64,000 nt of DNA from JBGSYN01 sp041750975 (GCA_041750975.1 JBGSYN010000148.1:18655-82654); one strand, 5' to 3'. Positions 53,329-62,416 are shown, numbered from the stretch's first letter. The notes: generated from the sequence alone by a model not told the origin. A program made the numbers and translations.

Positions 53329-53694
53329 TCAGGTTCGGCCGTATTTGTCTTCCAGCCGGACGATATCGTCTTCGTCCAGCCTTTCCCCCCACTGCACCTC
53401 GACGAATTCCATGATCTCGCCGCCGGGGTTCTCGATACGGTGCGCGGTTTCGAGCGGGATATGGATGCTCTGATTAGCGACCAGATCGATCACATCGTCG
53501 CCCAGCGTCACCCGGGCCTTGCCTTTGACGATGACCCAGTGTTCGGCTCGATGATGGTGCAATTGCAGGGACAGAATCGCCCCCGGCTGGACTGTGATGC
53601 GCTTGACCGCAAATCCGTCGCCGACGTCTGTTACCTTCCAGCTGCCCCAAGGACGCTTGTCATTATCGCCGATCGCGTAGGTTACTTCCGCCAT
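53329..53694 (-). CDS. Mannose-6-phosphate isomerase type II-like cupin
   Basis: A 121-aa single cupin resembling the C-terminal phosphomannose isomerase part of ManC-type enzymes: RPWGSWKVTDVGDGFAVKRITV, PGAILSLQLHHHRAEHWVIVKGKA (metal His cluster and Glu), and HIPLETAHRIENPG. It has the cupin without the GDP-mannose pyrophosphorylase domain. The ATG overlaps the gspM stop (TAATG), so translation is coupled to gspM. Confidence 0.87.
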   Translation of the reverse strand: MAEVTYAIGDNDKRPWGSWKVTDVGDGFAVKRITVQPGAILSLQLHHHRAEHWVIVKGKARVTLGDDVIDLVANQSIHIPLETAHRIENPGGEIMEFVEVQWGERLDEDDIVRLEDKYGRT

Positions 53695-54281
53695 TAGTTC
53701 GTCCCGGTTGCAGCCGTCGTCGTCGGAAGGGGTGCTTTGGTGAAGGCCGCGATCTGCATTGTCACATCGAGGTCGTGAAGCAGGTCATTGCCACTACGCC
53801 GCTTGAGCGTAACGGCCTCGACGATCAGTGTCGGACGATGGGTCTCGATGGCATAAAGGAGATCCCTCAAACCTTCGATGTCGACCAGGAGATCGACGCG
53901 CGCATGGACCTTGGTGAATGCATCTAGTGCAAGGGGCGGATCGAGTGCCGCCGCCTCCAGCACGCCTCCACTGGACTGCACCAGGTTGCCCAAGGTGCCT
54001 TGCAGAGCGGCGCCGGCCAGCATGGGCGTATCCGCCCTGATCATGTCGCTCCGCAGCAGTTGGGTCCGTTCCAATCGCTGACGTTCGGCGATGATCTGTT
54101 CGCGATCGACCAGTTGCGCTCTCAAACTCTCGACCTCGTCGAAGAGAGCCTGTCGTTCTTCGTTCTGTCGCCTGAGCCATTCGAACGGTCCAACGACCAT
54201 GGCCGCCGCGATCCCGACACCGAGCAGCGCCAGACCAGCGGCAACAAGGCGTCGCGACCTTCGGGAATATCTCATCATCAT
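53694..54281 (-). CDS. gspM: Type II secretion protein GspM-like
   Basis: A 195-aa inner-membrane protein with one N-terminal membrane helix (LVAAGLALLGVGIAAAMVV), a coiled-coil stretch (NEERQALFDEVESLRAQLVDREQIIAERQRLERTQ, about 40-75), and a ferredoxin-like periplasmic domain. This is the GspM/PilO subtype. It partners with GspL to stabilise the inner-membrane platform. Its start overlaps the gspL stop by four bases. Confidence 0.82.
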   Translation of the reverse strand: MMMRYSRRSRRLVAAGLALLGVGIAAAMVVGPFEWLRRQNEERQALFDEVESLRAQLVDREQIIAERQRLERTQLLRSDMIRADTPMLAGAALQGTLGNLVQSSGGVLEAAALDPPLALDAFTKVHARVDLLVDIEGLRDLLYAIETHRPTLIVEAVTLKRRSGNDLLHDLDVTMQIAAFTKAPLPTTTAATGTN

Positions 54282-55483
54282 GGCACTCCCGGTTTGCCGG
54301 CGGCCGGAATTATCTCGGTGTCCGCCGCTGGATCGGGTGGTGCGATCAGATCTGCCGCTACCAGCGCCCCGAGACGAAACTGCTCGGCCTCGAAGCTGCT
54401 GCCGTCTGCGGTCGACATCACCGCGCGCGTGCTGGGCGACCTGAACTGAACATTCTGGAGGCCGTCCGCCGTTTCCAGGAGCGGAACAAGGTCGGACGCG
54501 CTCGCAGCGTAACCGCTTAACGACAAGTCCCGGCCGGTAAGCTCCAAACCCTCGAGCCAGACCTCGTCGGGTAAAGTCCGGCTCAAGAGTTCAACCAGAT
54601 TGAGTACGGACGGTTGACCGTCGCGCGCCTCCCGCATGAGCGTTGACTGTGCCGCCAAGGCCTCAATGTCCTCTTTGAGTTGATCCATCTCGCCAACGCG
54701 CGTCGCCATCGCTCCGGCAAACCGGCGCTGCTCCTCCAGGACTTGATGTTTGCGGTAGATTTCATAGCCGAGGACTGCACTGCCACAGAGAACGGCAGCG
54801 AGACCGAGGAACGTTCCAGCCTTGATCCAGGCCGGAAACCGAGTTGGCCGGTTATCGCCGAGAAGGTCGATCTCGGGTCGCCCCCAGCCATGACCCGAAG
54901 CGATATCCATCGTGGCAATGTCCAGTCCGACATCGGCGAAGGCGTCGACAAGCCCCTCGACGACAGATGCCGGGGCCACGCTGATCTCCACCTGAATTCG
55001 GCGTTCGCCCGTCGGGTCCGTAACACGGTCGACGATCCTGAAGTCGAAATAGGCCTGCCGCGCCGACCAGGGGGTCAGAACATCCAGGCGATTGGCAATG
55101 ACGGCCCGAAGTTCGCTCTCGGCCGCTGCCGGCAAGATATCGTGCGCGACGAGACCATAATGGTGATCGAGCCGGACTGCGATCGATCGACCGGCATGGC
55201 GAAGTTTGTGGAGTAAGCGGCCGTCTTCGACCTCGATCAGTCTCGTGGGGTCGTAGGGATCGAAGGCTAGTCTGCCAAGCGTGCGTACCTGTTTGCCTTT
55301 GAGGGCGGCGAGCTGAACGCCATCATGCGTGCACAGAGCTATCACAGGATCGCGCAGCTGACGCTGCCGACGACCGCCAGCCATCTGGGCCAGCTCTTCC
55401 AGCCACCATTCGAAAAAGCCCGCATTATCTGCTGCGCGATCTGCGTGGTTTGCGATCGCCGGCAGCGCTATGGCCTTAGTCAT
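54278..55483 (-). CDS. gspL: Type II secretion protein GspL with PilN-type domain
   Basis: A 401-aa bitopic protein. The cytosolic N-terminus is actin-like, as in GspL/PilM; a membrane helix (IKAGTFLGLAAVLCGSAVLGYEIY) follows near residue 240, then a coiled coil and a PilN-like periplasmic domain (LLSRTLPDEVWLEGLELTGRDLSLSGYAASASDLVPLL). This fused layout is the GspL form. It recruits GspE to the membrane. Overlaps gspK by four bases. Confidence 0.85.
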   Translation of the reverse strand: MTKAIALPAIANHADRAADNAGFFEWWLEELAQMAGGRRQRQLRDPVIALCTHDGVQLAALKGKQVRTLGRLAFDPYDPTRLIEVEDGRLLHKLRHAGRSIAVRLDHHYGLVAHDILPAAAESELRAVIANRLDVLTPWSARQAYFDFRIVDRVTDPTGERRIQVEISVAPASVVEGLVDAFADVGLDIATMDIASGHGWGRPEIDLLGDNRPTRFPAWIKAGTFLGLAAVLCGSAVLGYEIYRKHQVLEEQRRFAGAMATRVGEMDQLKEDIEALAAQSTLMREARDGQPSVLNLVELLSRTLPDEVWLEGLELTGRDLSLSGYAASASDLVPLLETADGLQNVQFRSPSTRAVMSTADGSSFEAEQFRLGALVAADLIAPPDPAADTEIIPAAGKPGVP

Positions 55484-56493
55484 GGTGTGGTCTCTTCAGG
55501 CAATACAACCATCGGTTGCCAATCCAGCACGCGATACCCCTTGTTCTCATCCGTCTCGTCCAACGTTAGCACGACAGCGACCCGGCGTCGAAACCCCGAT
55601 CTGAGTTCGGCCAAGAGATCGATCCTGAAGATGGGCATCTCGCCCAATGCCGCCGCCAATTCCGCCAGCGAGTGCGAGCGTTCGAGCAATTCCTCAAGAT
55701 CTATTGCAGGTGCCTCTTCAGGGTCATCGGCAGGCTCTTCCTCGATGGCCTGATCAAGCGATGTCTCGTCTTCATCGGTCTCGGACACGGTCTCGATTTG
55801 CGGCTCGCCATCGGATTGTTCGAGATCGGCAGCCTCTATTTCGGCCTTTAATTCGGGCTCCAGCAAGGCGTTCTCGGGAAGACTGGCACCCGTATAGACC
55901 GTGAACCGGTCCCAAAGCAGTCTTTGGGCGTGTTCATCCTCCTCCAGAAAGCCCGCCAGTTCACGCAGACTAAGAAATGGCGGTGCACCTGCTGACTCTT
56001 CGACCGGCTCTTCCTCCTCCTCCTCCTCCTCTCCTTCTTCTTCCGCGTCCTCGAGGGTGGTCAAAACCAGATCGTCGTCGCTTTCGAGATCGATGCCACG
56101 TGCATCGGCGAGGTTTTCGAGGAGCGAATCGGCAAGCTCCTGATCGATCTCAAGCTCTTCCAGAAGGATCGTTATCAGTTCCAACGGGGTACGATTGAGA
56201 TCGAAGCGAGCTATTTCAGGAACCACATCAATGACGAGCTTAGCATCGTCATATTCCCAATTATGGGGTTCGCCCGCCTCCCATGATTGATCCGATTCGG
56301 CGAGGGCCAGCACTGTACGTGCAAGCGCCGCCTCGACAACGGCATCCGCTTGGATTTCGTCCGCCAGATTGCGCAGCCGCAACTGATCGGTGGTCGTATC
56401 CCGCAAGAACGCCACGGCCAGACCGGCGATAATGGTGGTGACCCAAAGGACGACAATCAGGCTCGCGCCGCGGTTTCGCTGATTGCTGTTCAC
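55480..56493 (-). CDS. gspK: Type II secretion minor pseudopilin GspK
   Basis: A 337-aa tip pseudopilin. The N-terminus RGASLIVVLWVTTIIAGLAVAFLRDTTTDQL is a GspK-type membrane helix with no canonical prepilin Glu5. The DLNRTPLELITILLEEL region matches GspK alpha-domain. Odd: an acidic insertion around residues 145-165 (EDAEEEGEEEEEEEEPVEE) encoded by a CTC/TCC/TTC triplet repeat at 56000-56045, and a second acid-rich region near 240-275. Confidence 0.82.
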   Translation of the reverse strand: MNSNQRNRGASLIVVLWVTTIIAGLAVAFLRDTTTDQLRLRNLADEIQADAVVEAALARTVLALAESDQSWEAGEPHNWEYDDAKLVIDVVPEIARFDLNRTPLELITILLEELEIDQELADSLLENLADARGIDLESDDDLVLTTLEDAEEEGEEEEEEEEPVEESAGAPPFLSLRELAGFLEEDEHAQRLLWDRFTVYTGASLPENALLEPELKAEIEAADLEQSDGEPQIETVSETDEDETSLDQAIEEEPADDPEEAPAIDLEELLERSHSLAELAAALGEMPIFRIDLLAELRSGFRRRVAVVLTLDETDENKGYRVLDWQPMVVLPEETTP

Positions 56494-57329
56494 GGCTCAT
56501 CGTCCAAGTCGAAATCGGCGTCCTCTTCGTCAAACGCCGAATCGTCGTTGCCAAATTCGTTGCCGTCCTCATCAATATCCCCGAAATTCCCAAAATCGGC
56601 GCCGTCGCTGAAGGGGCTATCGGTTGTGGTTTCGGAGGCGCCCGCCACCTCGGGATCGTCTTCGCGCAGGCACGCATCCTCGGCGACATCGCCGGCATAG
56701 CTCTGATTGCAGTAGAACAATTGATCGATCCTCAGCGGAACGACCCAAGGAGGCCAGGCTTCGCCGGGCCCGGCGGTAGCTGCCAACATGACGCCTTGCG
56801 GCATCGATTTGGCGTCGCGCCATTGTTGGACCCAGGCTGCCGGCTCTTCGCCCTTGGCCGGCCGCCGATAGCTGAAGCTGAGCGGTATCTGGGTCCGCAG
56901 CAGTTCGCGGCCGGCGCCATCCGCGATCGCGGTGGGATCAAGCTCGTCGAGTTCGCCCCGCTGACGCGAGGCCTCGATGATCTGGCCTTCGCCGTCGGCA
57001 ACCAGCCGGAGTTGCCAGAGCGTAAAGGCCGGGCCCGGTTCGAACGCAGGCGTGGCCGTCACATAGCGCAGCACGGTCGACGTCCCTTCGAAGAGGAGCT
57101 TCGGACCGTCGTCCGTTTGTTTGGCCAGGGGGAGGGCACGGCTCAACTCGCTGCCGACCAACCGCATCCCGGATCCTAGCGATTGCGCCATCTGGCGGTG
57201 GCCGCTGACCCGCTCGCGAGCCGTCGCGACGAAATCCAGACTGCGGGTCACCAGGACCATGATCAGTCCGAGGACAGACAGGGCGACCAGGAGTTCAATC
57301 AGCGAGAATGCGCGGCGGTCGGCAATCAC
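56490..57329 (-). CDS. gspJ: Type II secretion minor pseudopilin GspJ
   Basis: A 279-aa prepilin-like protein. N-terminal FSLIELLVALSVLGLIMVLV carries the prepilin peptidase motif (F-S-L-I-E, Glu at +5). The body is typical GspJ, but the last 60 residues are a Ser/Asp/Glu-rich tail (DDSAFDEEDADFDLDDEP). Overlaps gspI by four bases. Confidence 0.87.
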   Translation of the reverse strand: MIADRRAFSLIELLVALSVLGLIMVLVTRSLDFVATARERVSGHRQMAQSLGSGMRLVGSELSRALPLAKQTDDGPKLLFEGTSTVLRYVTATPAFEPGPAFTLWQLRLVADGEGQIIEASRQRGELDELDPTAIADGAGRELLRTQIPLSFSYRRPAKGEEPAAWVQQWRDAKSMPQGVMLAATAGPGEAWPPWVVPLRIDQLFYCNQSYAGDVAEDACLREDDPEVAGASETTTDSPFSDGADFGNFGDIDEDGNEFGNDDSAFDEEDADFDLDDEP

Positions 57330-57727
57330 TCCGGTTCGACCACCAGCACCAATGTGCGCATCTCGAAGTTGTCATCGGCGCGGTTGCTGACCGTGATGAC
57401 AATCTCATCGAGGGATCGCGCCAGTTCATCCTCCTCGCCCGCCCTCGAGCCAAGGGTCAAATCCGATATCCGGTTGACACCACCAGCCGATGTTTCGAAC
57501 GGCGTTCGCGATACTGACCAACGGTAGGTGCCGGTTGCGCCGCGATCCAAGTCTTCGCCCAAACGGATCCGCTCCATGACGCCGTCGGCAATCAAGGCCA
57601 TCTGGACCCTCTGCTCCTCTCTGCCAACACCGAGCAGGCCGCCACCAAAAATTCGATAGGAGGCGGTCAGAATAAGCGACAGGACGACGAGGGCGACGAG
57701 GCTCTCGAGGAGGGTGAACCCACGCAT
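57326..57727 (-). CDS. gspI: Type II secretion minor pseudopilin GspI
   Basis: A 133-aa prepilin with RGFTLLESLVALVVLSLIL at the N-terminus (Glu at +5 after the Gly cleavage site). It assembles with GspJ, K and H at the tip of the pseudopilus. Four bases separate it from the gspH stop. Confidence 0.87.
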   Translation of the reverse strand: MRGFTLLESLVALVVLSLILTASYRIFGGGLLGVGREEQRVQMALIADGVMERIRLGEDLDRGATGTYRWSVSRTPFETSAGGVNRISDLTLGSRAGEEDELARSLDEIVITVSNRADDNFEMRTLVLVVEPE

Positions 57728-57731
57728 CGGT

Positions 57732-58127
57732 TCAAGGAGCCGGCAAGTGTTCTGTTGCTACCCCGCCGGTGAGCCAATCGACGCTATAGGATTGGAGAGC
57801 GCTATCTCGATCGGCCAGCACCCAATTGCCGCCGCTGCTGCCGCCATTGGGATAGAATACTAGAGTTTGGCCCACGATTCTGAGGCCTTCCGGCAATTCC
57901 TCGGTCAGCGCTTCAGGGCGAAGGGCGACGATCTGAGCCCCGCGAATAGCGCGCTCCCGACTACGTTCCAGCGCTGAAGCCACGGCATTGGCAGCCTGTG
58001 TCCTGCGAAATCCGGCAAGGCTGCCGAGCTGAGGTGCTACCTGCGAGGCGAGCAGGGCGATGATCACCAGGACGGCCAGCAGCTCGAGCAATGTGAAACC
58101 GGAATTATTGCGTCCAACTGGTGACAT
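57732..58127 (-). CDS. gspH: Type II secretion minor pseudopilin GspH
   Basis: A 131-aa prepilin: SGFTLLELLAVLVIIALLASQ is the type IV signal and hydrophobic stem. I place the start at ATG 58127, which overlaps gspG by 23 bp; the frame is open far upstream only as an antisense-free shadow of gspG. Met codons at 58133 and 58142 are possible. Confidence 0.83.
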   Translation of the reverse strand: MSPVGRNNSGFTLLELLAVLVIIALLASQVAPQLGSLAGFRRTQAANAVASALERSRERAIRGAQIVALRPEALTEELPEGLRIVGQTLVFYPNGGSSGGNWVLADRDSALQSYSVDWLTGGVATEHLPAP

Positions 58128-58563
58128 CGGCATTCTCGCCATCGCCGCCTTGCCCGTTGTCGGCGCCGAGGGAGAGCAGATCGTAGTTTCCATGTTCGCC
58201 CGGTGCCCGATACCCATAATCATTGCCCCAGGGATCGAGGGGTATGGTCGAGCTGTCGAGATAGGGGCCGCGCCATCCATTGGCGCCCGTGGGCTCCTCG
58301 ACCAGTGCTTTGAGCCCCTGTGTCGTGGATGGATAGCCGCCGACATCGAGGCGATAGAGGTCGAGCGCGGACTTGAAGTTCTGGATTTGCAGCTCGGCGG
58401 CATCGGTCTTGGCGCCGCCGAGATAGTTGATGACCCTCGGTGCGGCCAGTGCGGCAAGCAACCCCAGTATGACCAGGACCACCAAGAGCTCGATCAGAGT
58501 GAAGCCGGCCCGCGACGAAGGGTATTTTGCAGCCGAGCTGTTCTCGGCGCGTTCCACGAACAC
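58105..58563 (-). CDS. gspG: Type II secretion major pseudopilin GspG
   Basis: A 152-aa major pseudopilin: RAGFTLIELLVVLVILGLLAAL, then the conserved calcium-binding end NDYGYRAPGEHGNYDLLSLGADN. It polymerises into the pseudopilus. The N-terminal leader is 19 residues. The calcium loop residues look intact. Six bases downstream of gspC. Confidence 0.95.
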   Translation of the reverse strand: MFVERAENSSAAKYPSSRAGFTLIELLVVLVILGLLAALAAPRVINYLGGAKTDAAELQIQNFKSALDLYRLDVGGYPSTTQGLKALVEEPTGANGWRGPYLDSSTIPLDPWGNDYGYRAPGEHGNYDLLSLGADNGQGGDGENADVTSWTQ

Positions 58564-58569
58564 GATCGC

Positions 58570-59109
58570 TCAGTCCAATAGTTTCAAGATCAGCGGCGTG
58601 CCTTCATTCTCGAGAATGGCCTCATCCGTTTTGAGTTCCTTGAGTGTCCATTTGCTGACCTGATCGCCTACACCGACGGCGAACAGCTCGACATAGTCCG
58701 AGCTTGAGATCAATGCCTTCATCTGATCGCCCTGGCGAATCGTGCCGACGAGTCGCACGAATTCATCGTCGACCCAATTGTCCATCTCGGGCTCTTCGAC
58801 AAGGACAGGTTCCGATTCGGGGACGAGTTCGGCCTCGATGGCTTTCGGGCGTCTGGAAACTTCAAAGAGCGGCCGCTCGACGATCGCGTGATAGGTTTCC
58901 ATAGGCTGCATCCGTTGAGCCCGGCTTACCGCTCCGATGGTATCGCCAAGGCCCGCCTGCTCGGTAGGCGGCAGATCGACCCGGTCGAGAATCTCGACAT
59001 TCTCACTGACACTGGCGACCGAACTATGCTCGGGTGCGAGAAACATCAAATAGGGGATGCCGATCAGGCCGATCGCAATCACGATCTTGGTGATCGGAGA
59101 AAGGGTCAT
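58570..59109 (-). CDS. gspC: Type II secretion GspC-like protein
   Basis: A 179-aa inner-membrane protein with an N-terminal helix (ITKIVIAIGLIGIPYLMFLA) and, after a linker, VERPLFEVSRRPKAIE, the GspC-type motif, then the HR-like domain FVRLVGTIRQGDQMKALISSSDYVELFAVGVGDQVSKWTL. GspC normally links the inner-membrane platform to the outer-membrane secretin GspD; no gspD is seen in this cluster. Confidence 0.82.
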   Translation of the reverse strand: MTLSPITKIVIAIGLIGIPYLMFLAPEHSSVASVSENVEILDRVDLPPTEQAGLGDTIGAVSRAQRMQPMETYHAIVERPLFEVSRRPKAIEAELVPESEPVLVEEPEMDNWVDDEFVRLVGTIRQGDQMKALISSSDYVELFAVGVGDQVSKWTLKELKTDEAILENEGTPLILKLLD

Positions 59110-59166
59110 GTGGAGAACCTCGTCGTTTTCAACGCTCGGACATTGCTTGCCATCGCAAACCAGCCA

Positions 59167-60378
59167 CTAGAGCGCAAGCTCGTTCAAGCTCAAGACTGCG
59201 CTGAGAATAGACATGACGATGGCGCCGACGACAAGGCCCAGAATTATGACGAGTGCAGGCTCGACGATCGCAACGAGTTGAGTCAGCCGATTGGTCAGAC
59301 GCTCTTCGTAGAGTGCCGCGAGATGAGTGGAGATTTCTCTCAGCCTGCCGCTGGCCTCGCCGGTTTCATAGAGACTGAGCGCCGTTGCCGGCAGCAGATC
59401 GTAGCGCCTTAGGCTCTCCACGAAGCGCATGCCGTTTCGCACGTCCGATTCGACTTCGCGCAACGCATCCCGGGCGAACCGCATCGACAGCCCGTCGCGC
59501 GTGAGCTGCAGCGCCATCGGCAGATCGAGGCCACCCTCGAGCAACGTCGCAAGGCTCGCCGAAAACTGCGCTGCTACCCTTTCGCGCAAGAGTGGGCCAA
59601 GCCCCGGTGTAGCCAAGAGCAGTCGTTCGAGGCCACGCTGCAGGACGCCGAACCGGAGCAAGCGCGGAACGACCAGTACCGCAACGGCGATCCCCAATAG
59701 GAACTCAATTCCACGGCTGGTCAGCGATGACGAGACCGTGATCACCAGCCTTGTCAGTGCCGGCAACTCCCCGTCCCGGCCGCTGAAGAGCCCGGAAAAC
59801 TGGGGCACGACATAAACCAGGAGAACAGCCACGGCGATCACTGCCGAGGCCAGCAGCAGTGCCGGATAAGTGAGCGATGCGACGAGCTTGCGGCGCAGGG
59901 CTTCACCGCGCTCGCGGGAGCGGGCAATATCCTCGAGCGTCTCGCCAAGCCGTCCAGCCATCTCCGAGGCACGTACCAGGCTTAGATAGCTTCTCGGGAA
60001 AACGCCGCTTTGCTCGGTCATTGCCTCGCTCAGGGAGCGACCGGCGCGGATCCGCTCCAAGAGGCTGCCAAGAACGCGATCGAGCTTGCGGTCTTTGCTG
60101 TCGGTGCGGATAACCGCCAGCGACCGCTCCAAGGTTTCGCCGGCCTGCAGCATCATCGACAGAGACCGCGTAAATCTCGTGAGGATCGCGTCCTGCAGGC
60201 CGCTGCCCGATTCGCCCCGCTGCCGTTCTTGCCGCGGACGTTTTTGCAGCCTCGCTTCGACGGGAATAAGGCCGCCGGATTCGAGCTGATGAATCGCCGC
60301 CTCGCGGTCCATCGCCTCGAGTTGTCCGGTGACCTTACGACCGGCGCTGGTGAGAGCCCGGTAGGCGAAAATTGGCAT
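59167..60378 (-). CDS. gspF: Type II secretion inner-membrane platform GspF
   Basis: A 403-aa polytopic platform protein. PIFAYRALTSAGRKVTGQLEA at the N-terminus and two repeated helical domains around membrane segments (SLTYPALLLASAVIAVAVLLVYVVPQF, IEFLLGIAVAVLVVPRL, VEPALVIILGLVVGAIVMSILSAVLS) are typical. It lies four bases after gspE. Confidence 0.95.
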   Translation of the reverse strand: MPIFAYRALTSAGRKVTGQLEAMDREAAIHQLESGGLIPVEARLQKRPRQERQRGESGSGLQDAILTRFTRSLSMMLQAGETLERSLAVIRTDSKDRKLDRVLGSLLERIRAGRSLSEAMTEQSGVFPRSYLSLVRASEMAGRLGETLEDIARSRERGEALRRKLVASLTYPALLLASAVIAVAVLLVYVVPQFSGLFSGRDGELPALTRLVITVSSSLTSRGIEFLLGIAVAVLVVPRLLRFGVLQRGLERLLLATPGLGPLLRERVAAQFSASLATLLEGGLDLPMALQLTRDGLSMRFARDALREVESDVRNGMRFVESLRRYDLLPATALSLYETGEASGRLREISTHLAALYEERLTNRLTQLVAIVEPALVIILGLVVGAIVMSILSAVLSLNELAL

Positions 60379-60382
60379 TCGC

Positions 60383-62152
60383 CTACCACTCTTCCGTTAC
60401 CCGGGCGACTTCTTCGAGCGTTGTGCTGCCTTGGGCGCATTTCATCAGGCCGTCCTGAAACATCGTCCGCATGCCACATGCCACGGCGCGCTCGTGGATC
60501 TGTTGCGACGCAACCCGCTCCTTGATGAGCCCTCGAATCATTTCATCGATCGGCAGGCATTCGAAGATTCCGATCCGGCCGACAAATCCCATGCCTTCGC
60601 AATGATCACAGCCATTGGGTCGGTAGAGCACGTCCGGCACATGGTGCGCCATCCTGGCGGCATCGAAGAGCGCTTTGTCCTCGGCGGTGACGGCGGTTTC
60701 GACCCTGCACTCCGGGCATAGGATACCAACAAGCCGCTGCCCCAGTACACCGCGCAGCACCGACGCCAGAAGATAAGGCTCGATGCCCATGTCGAGCAAT
60801 CGGGCGATGGCACCCGCGGCACTATTGGTGTGCAATGTCGTCAGCACGAGATGACCGGTTAATGCGGCGTGCACGGCGATGTCGGCGGTTTCCGGATCGC
60901 GGGTCTCGCCGACCATGATGATGTTGGGATCGTGACGGACGACCGAGCGCAGCACACGCGCAAACGACAGACCGATCTCGGGCTGGGTCTGAATCTGGGT
61001 CACACCGTCGATCTGGTATTCGATCGGATCCTCGATGCTTACGAGTTTGCTGTCGCGGTCATTGAGTTTTCGCAAGGCGCCGTAGAGTGTCGTGGTCTTG
61101 CCGCTACCGGTAGGTCCCGTCACCAGAACCATGCCGTAGGCGGCCTTGACAGCCCGGTTGAAATGGGCATGGACCTCGTCGTCCATACCGAGATCGCCGA
61201 GGTCTACCACTTTGGCGTCATGTTCCAGAAGCCGCACCACCATGCTCTCTCCGTGCGGGGTCGGCAATGTCGCGACCCGGGCATCGATGGTGCGGTCCAG
61301 GAGATTGAGACGGGCCCGGCCGTCCTGAGGCAGGCGACGTTCGGCAATATCGAGCTTCGCCATGATCTTGAGCCTCGAGATCACGGGTGCTGCCAGCGCC
61401 TGGGGGGCGTCGCTGATTTCACGCAGCCGGCCATGCACGCGATAACGGACATGAAGTCCATTGCGTTGCGGCTCGATATGGATATCGGAGGCCCGGGCCC
61501 GAAGCGCATCGCTCAGGACCTGATTGACATAACGGACCACCGGGGCGTCTTCGGCGCGGTCGCGAAGTTCTTCCGGATCCTCGAGGCTGCGGCCATCCTC
61601 GATCGCGAAATCATCGCCGATCCGGGCAAGCGCCGAAGCGCCGGTATCCCAGTAGCGTGTATAGGCCTCTTCTAAATCCTCGATCGCGGCAACTGCCGGG
61701 ACGATTTCGAGGCCCGTGGCAATACGGAAGGCACGAATCGAGAACTCATCGCCCGGATCCGCCAATGCCAGATGCAGCCTATCGTCCTCGACGGCCAAAG
61801 GTAGTGCCCGACTGTTGCGTATGAAGCGCGGCGAAATACGCTCGGTCAGCAACGGCTGGCGCGGAAAGTCGGAACGTCCGACGACGCGCAAATCGTAGAC
61901 CTCGGCAACGAGGCGCGCCCATTCCGCCGTCGACATGAGGTCGAGCCGGGCGAGTACTTTAGGCAATTGTTCGCCGGTTTCCCGGGCGACTTCGAGCGCG
62001 CGCTCGCTTTCCTCGAACGACAATCGGCGATCGGCAATCAGCCTTTGAAGCAGCGCCGCCGCTCGGGACTGTGCTGCCACGGGCAGGTTCGAGGCCGGCA
62101 GCGGCGTGCGGCCGGCGACGGGAACGACCTGTCGAGGCATTTCCGATCGCAA
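60383..62152 (-). CDS. gspE: Type II secretion ATPase GspE
   Basis: A 589-aa secretion ATPase. Walker A GPTGSGKTTTLYG is at 346-358; the Asp box (IEDPIEYQIDG), Walker B (GETRDPETADIA) and His box follow; a tetracysteine zinc-binding loop is seen as CPEC and CDHC near 487-523. The N-terminal MshEN-like region is present. This is the first gene of the gsp operon as seen here; upstream is only a VOC remnant and tctA. Confidence 0.95.
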   Translation of the reverse strand: MRSEMPRQVVPVAGRTPLPASNLPVAAQSRAAALLQRLIADRRLSFEESERALEVARETGEQLPKVLARLDLMSTAEWARLVAEVYDLRVVGRSDFPRQPLLTERISPRFIRNSRALPLAVEDDRLHLALADPGDEFSIRAFRIATGLEIVPAVAAIEDLEEAYTRYWDTGASALARIGDDFAIEDGRSLEDPEELRDRAEDAPVVRYVNQVLSDALRARASDIHIEPQRNGLHVRYRVHGRLREISDAPQALAAPVISRLKIMAKLDIAERRLPQDGRARLNLLDRTIDARVATLPTPHGESMVVRLLEHDAKVVDLGDLGMDDEVHAHFNRAVKAAYGMVLVTGPTGSGKTTTLYGALRKLNDRDSKLVSIEDPIEYQIDGVTQIQTQPEIGLSFARVLRSVVRHDPNIIMVGETRDPETADIAVHAALTGHLVLTTLHTNSAAGAIARLLDMGIEPYLLASVLRGVLGQRLVGILCPECRVETAVTAEDKALFDAARMAHHVPDVLYRPNGCDHCEGMGFVGRIGIFECLPIDEMIRGLIKERVASQQIHERAVACGMRTMFQDGLMKCAQGSTTLEEVARVTEEW

Positions 62153-62293
62153 GGGTATGTGTATCCAGGCTTGGATTGCGGAGGAATCATCGGAGAGCGT
62201 ATGCGATATTACATAGCCAAGGCAACATCATCGCCAATGTTGCTGACGCAGCAATCTTGTTCCTTATTCCGAATCAAGAGCCGGGGGCCGATC

Positions 62294-62416
62294 ATGACGA
62301 TCTTGGGGCTCGGTGGCATCTTTATCAAGGCGAAGGACCCTACGGCCTTGCGGCAGGGGTACGAAGTGGTCCTTGGCCTCAAGATCGAGCTTTGGCCGCC
62401 CGCCAGCTCTGGATGA
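62294..62416 (+). pseudogene. Remnant of a VOC (glyoxalase-fold) protein
   Basis: A 40-codon frame starting MTILGLGGIFIKAKDPTALR and ending shortly after VVLGLKIELWPP. The first strand and helix of the vicinal-oxygen-chelate family look like GLGGIFFKAKDP...WYRDVLGL; here only that first module is left, and the frame stops and runs into tctA on the opposite strand (38-bp overlap). I read it as a decayed VOC gene. Confidence 0.6.

Noticed and set aside
57732..58457. A 241-codon version of gspH
   Set aside because: The N-terminal 110 codons are an out-of-frame shadow of gspG; the prepilin signal begins near 58127.
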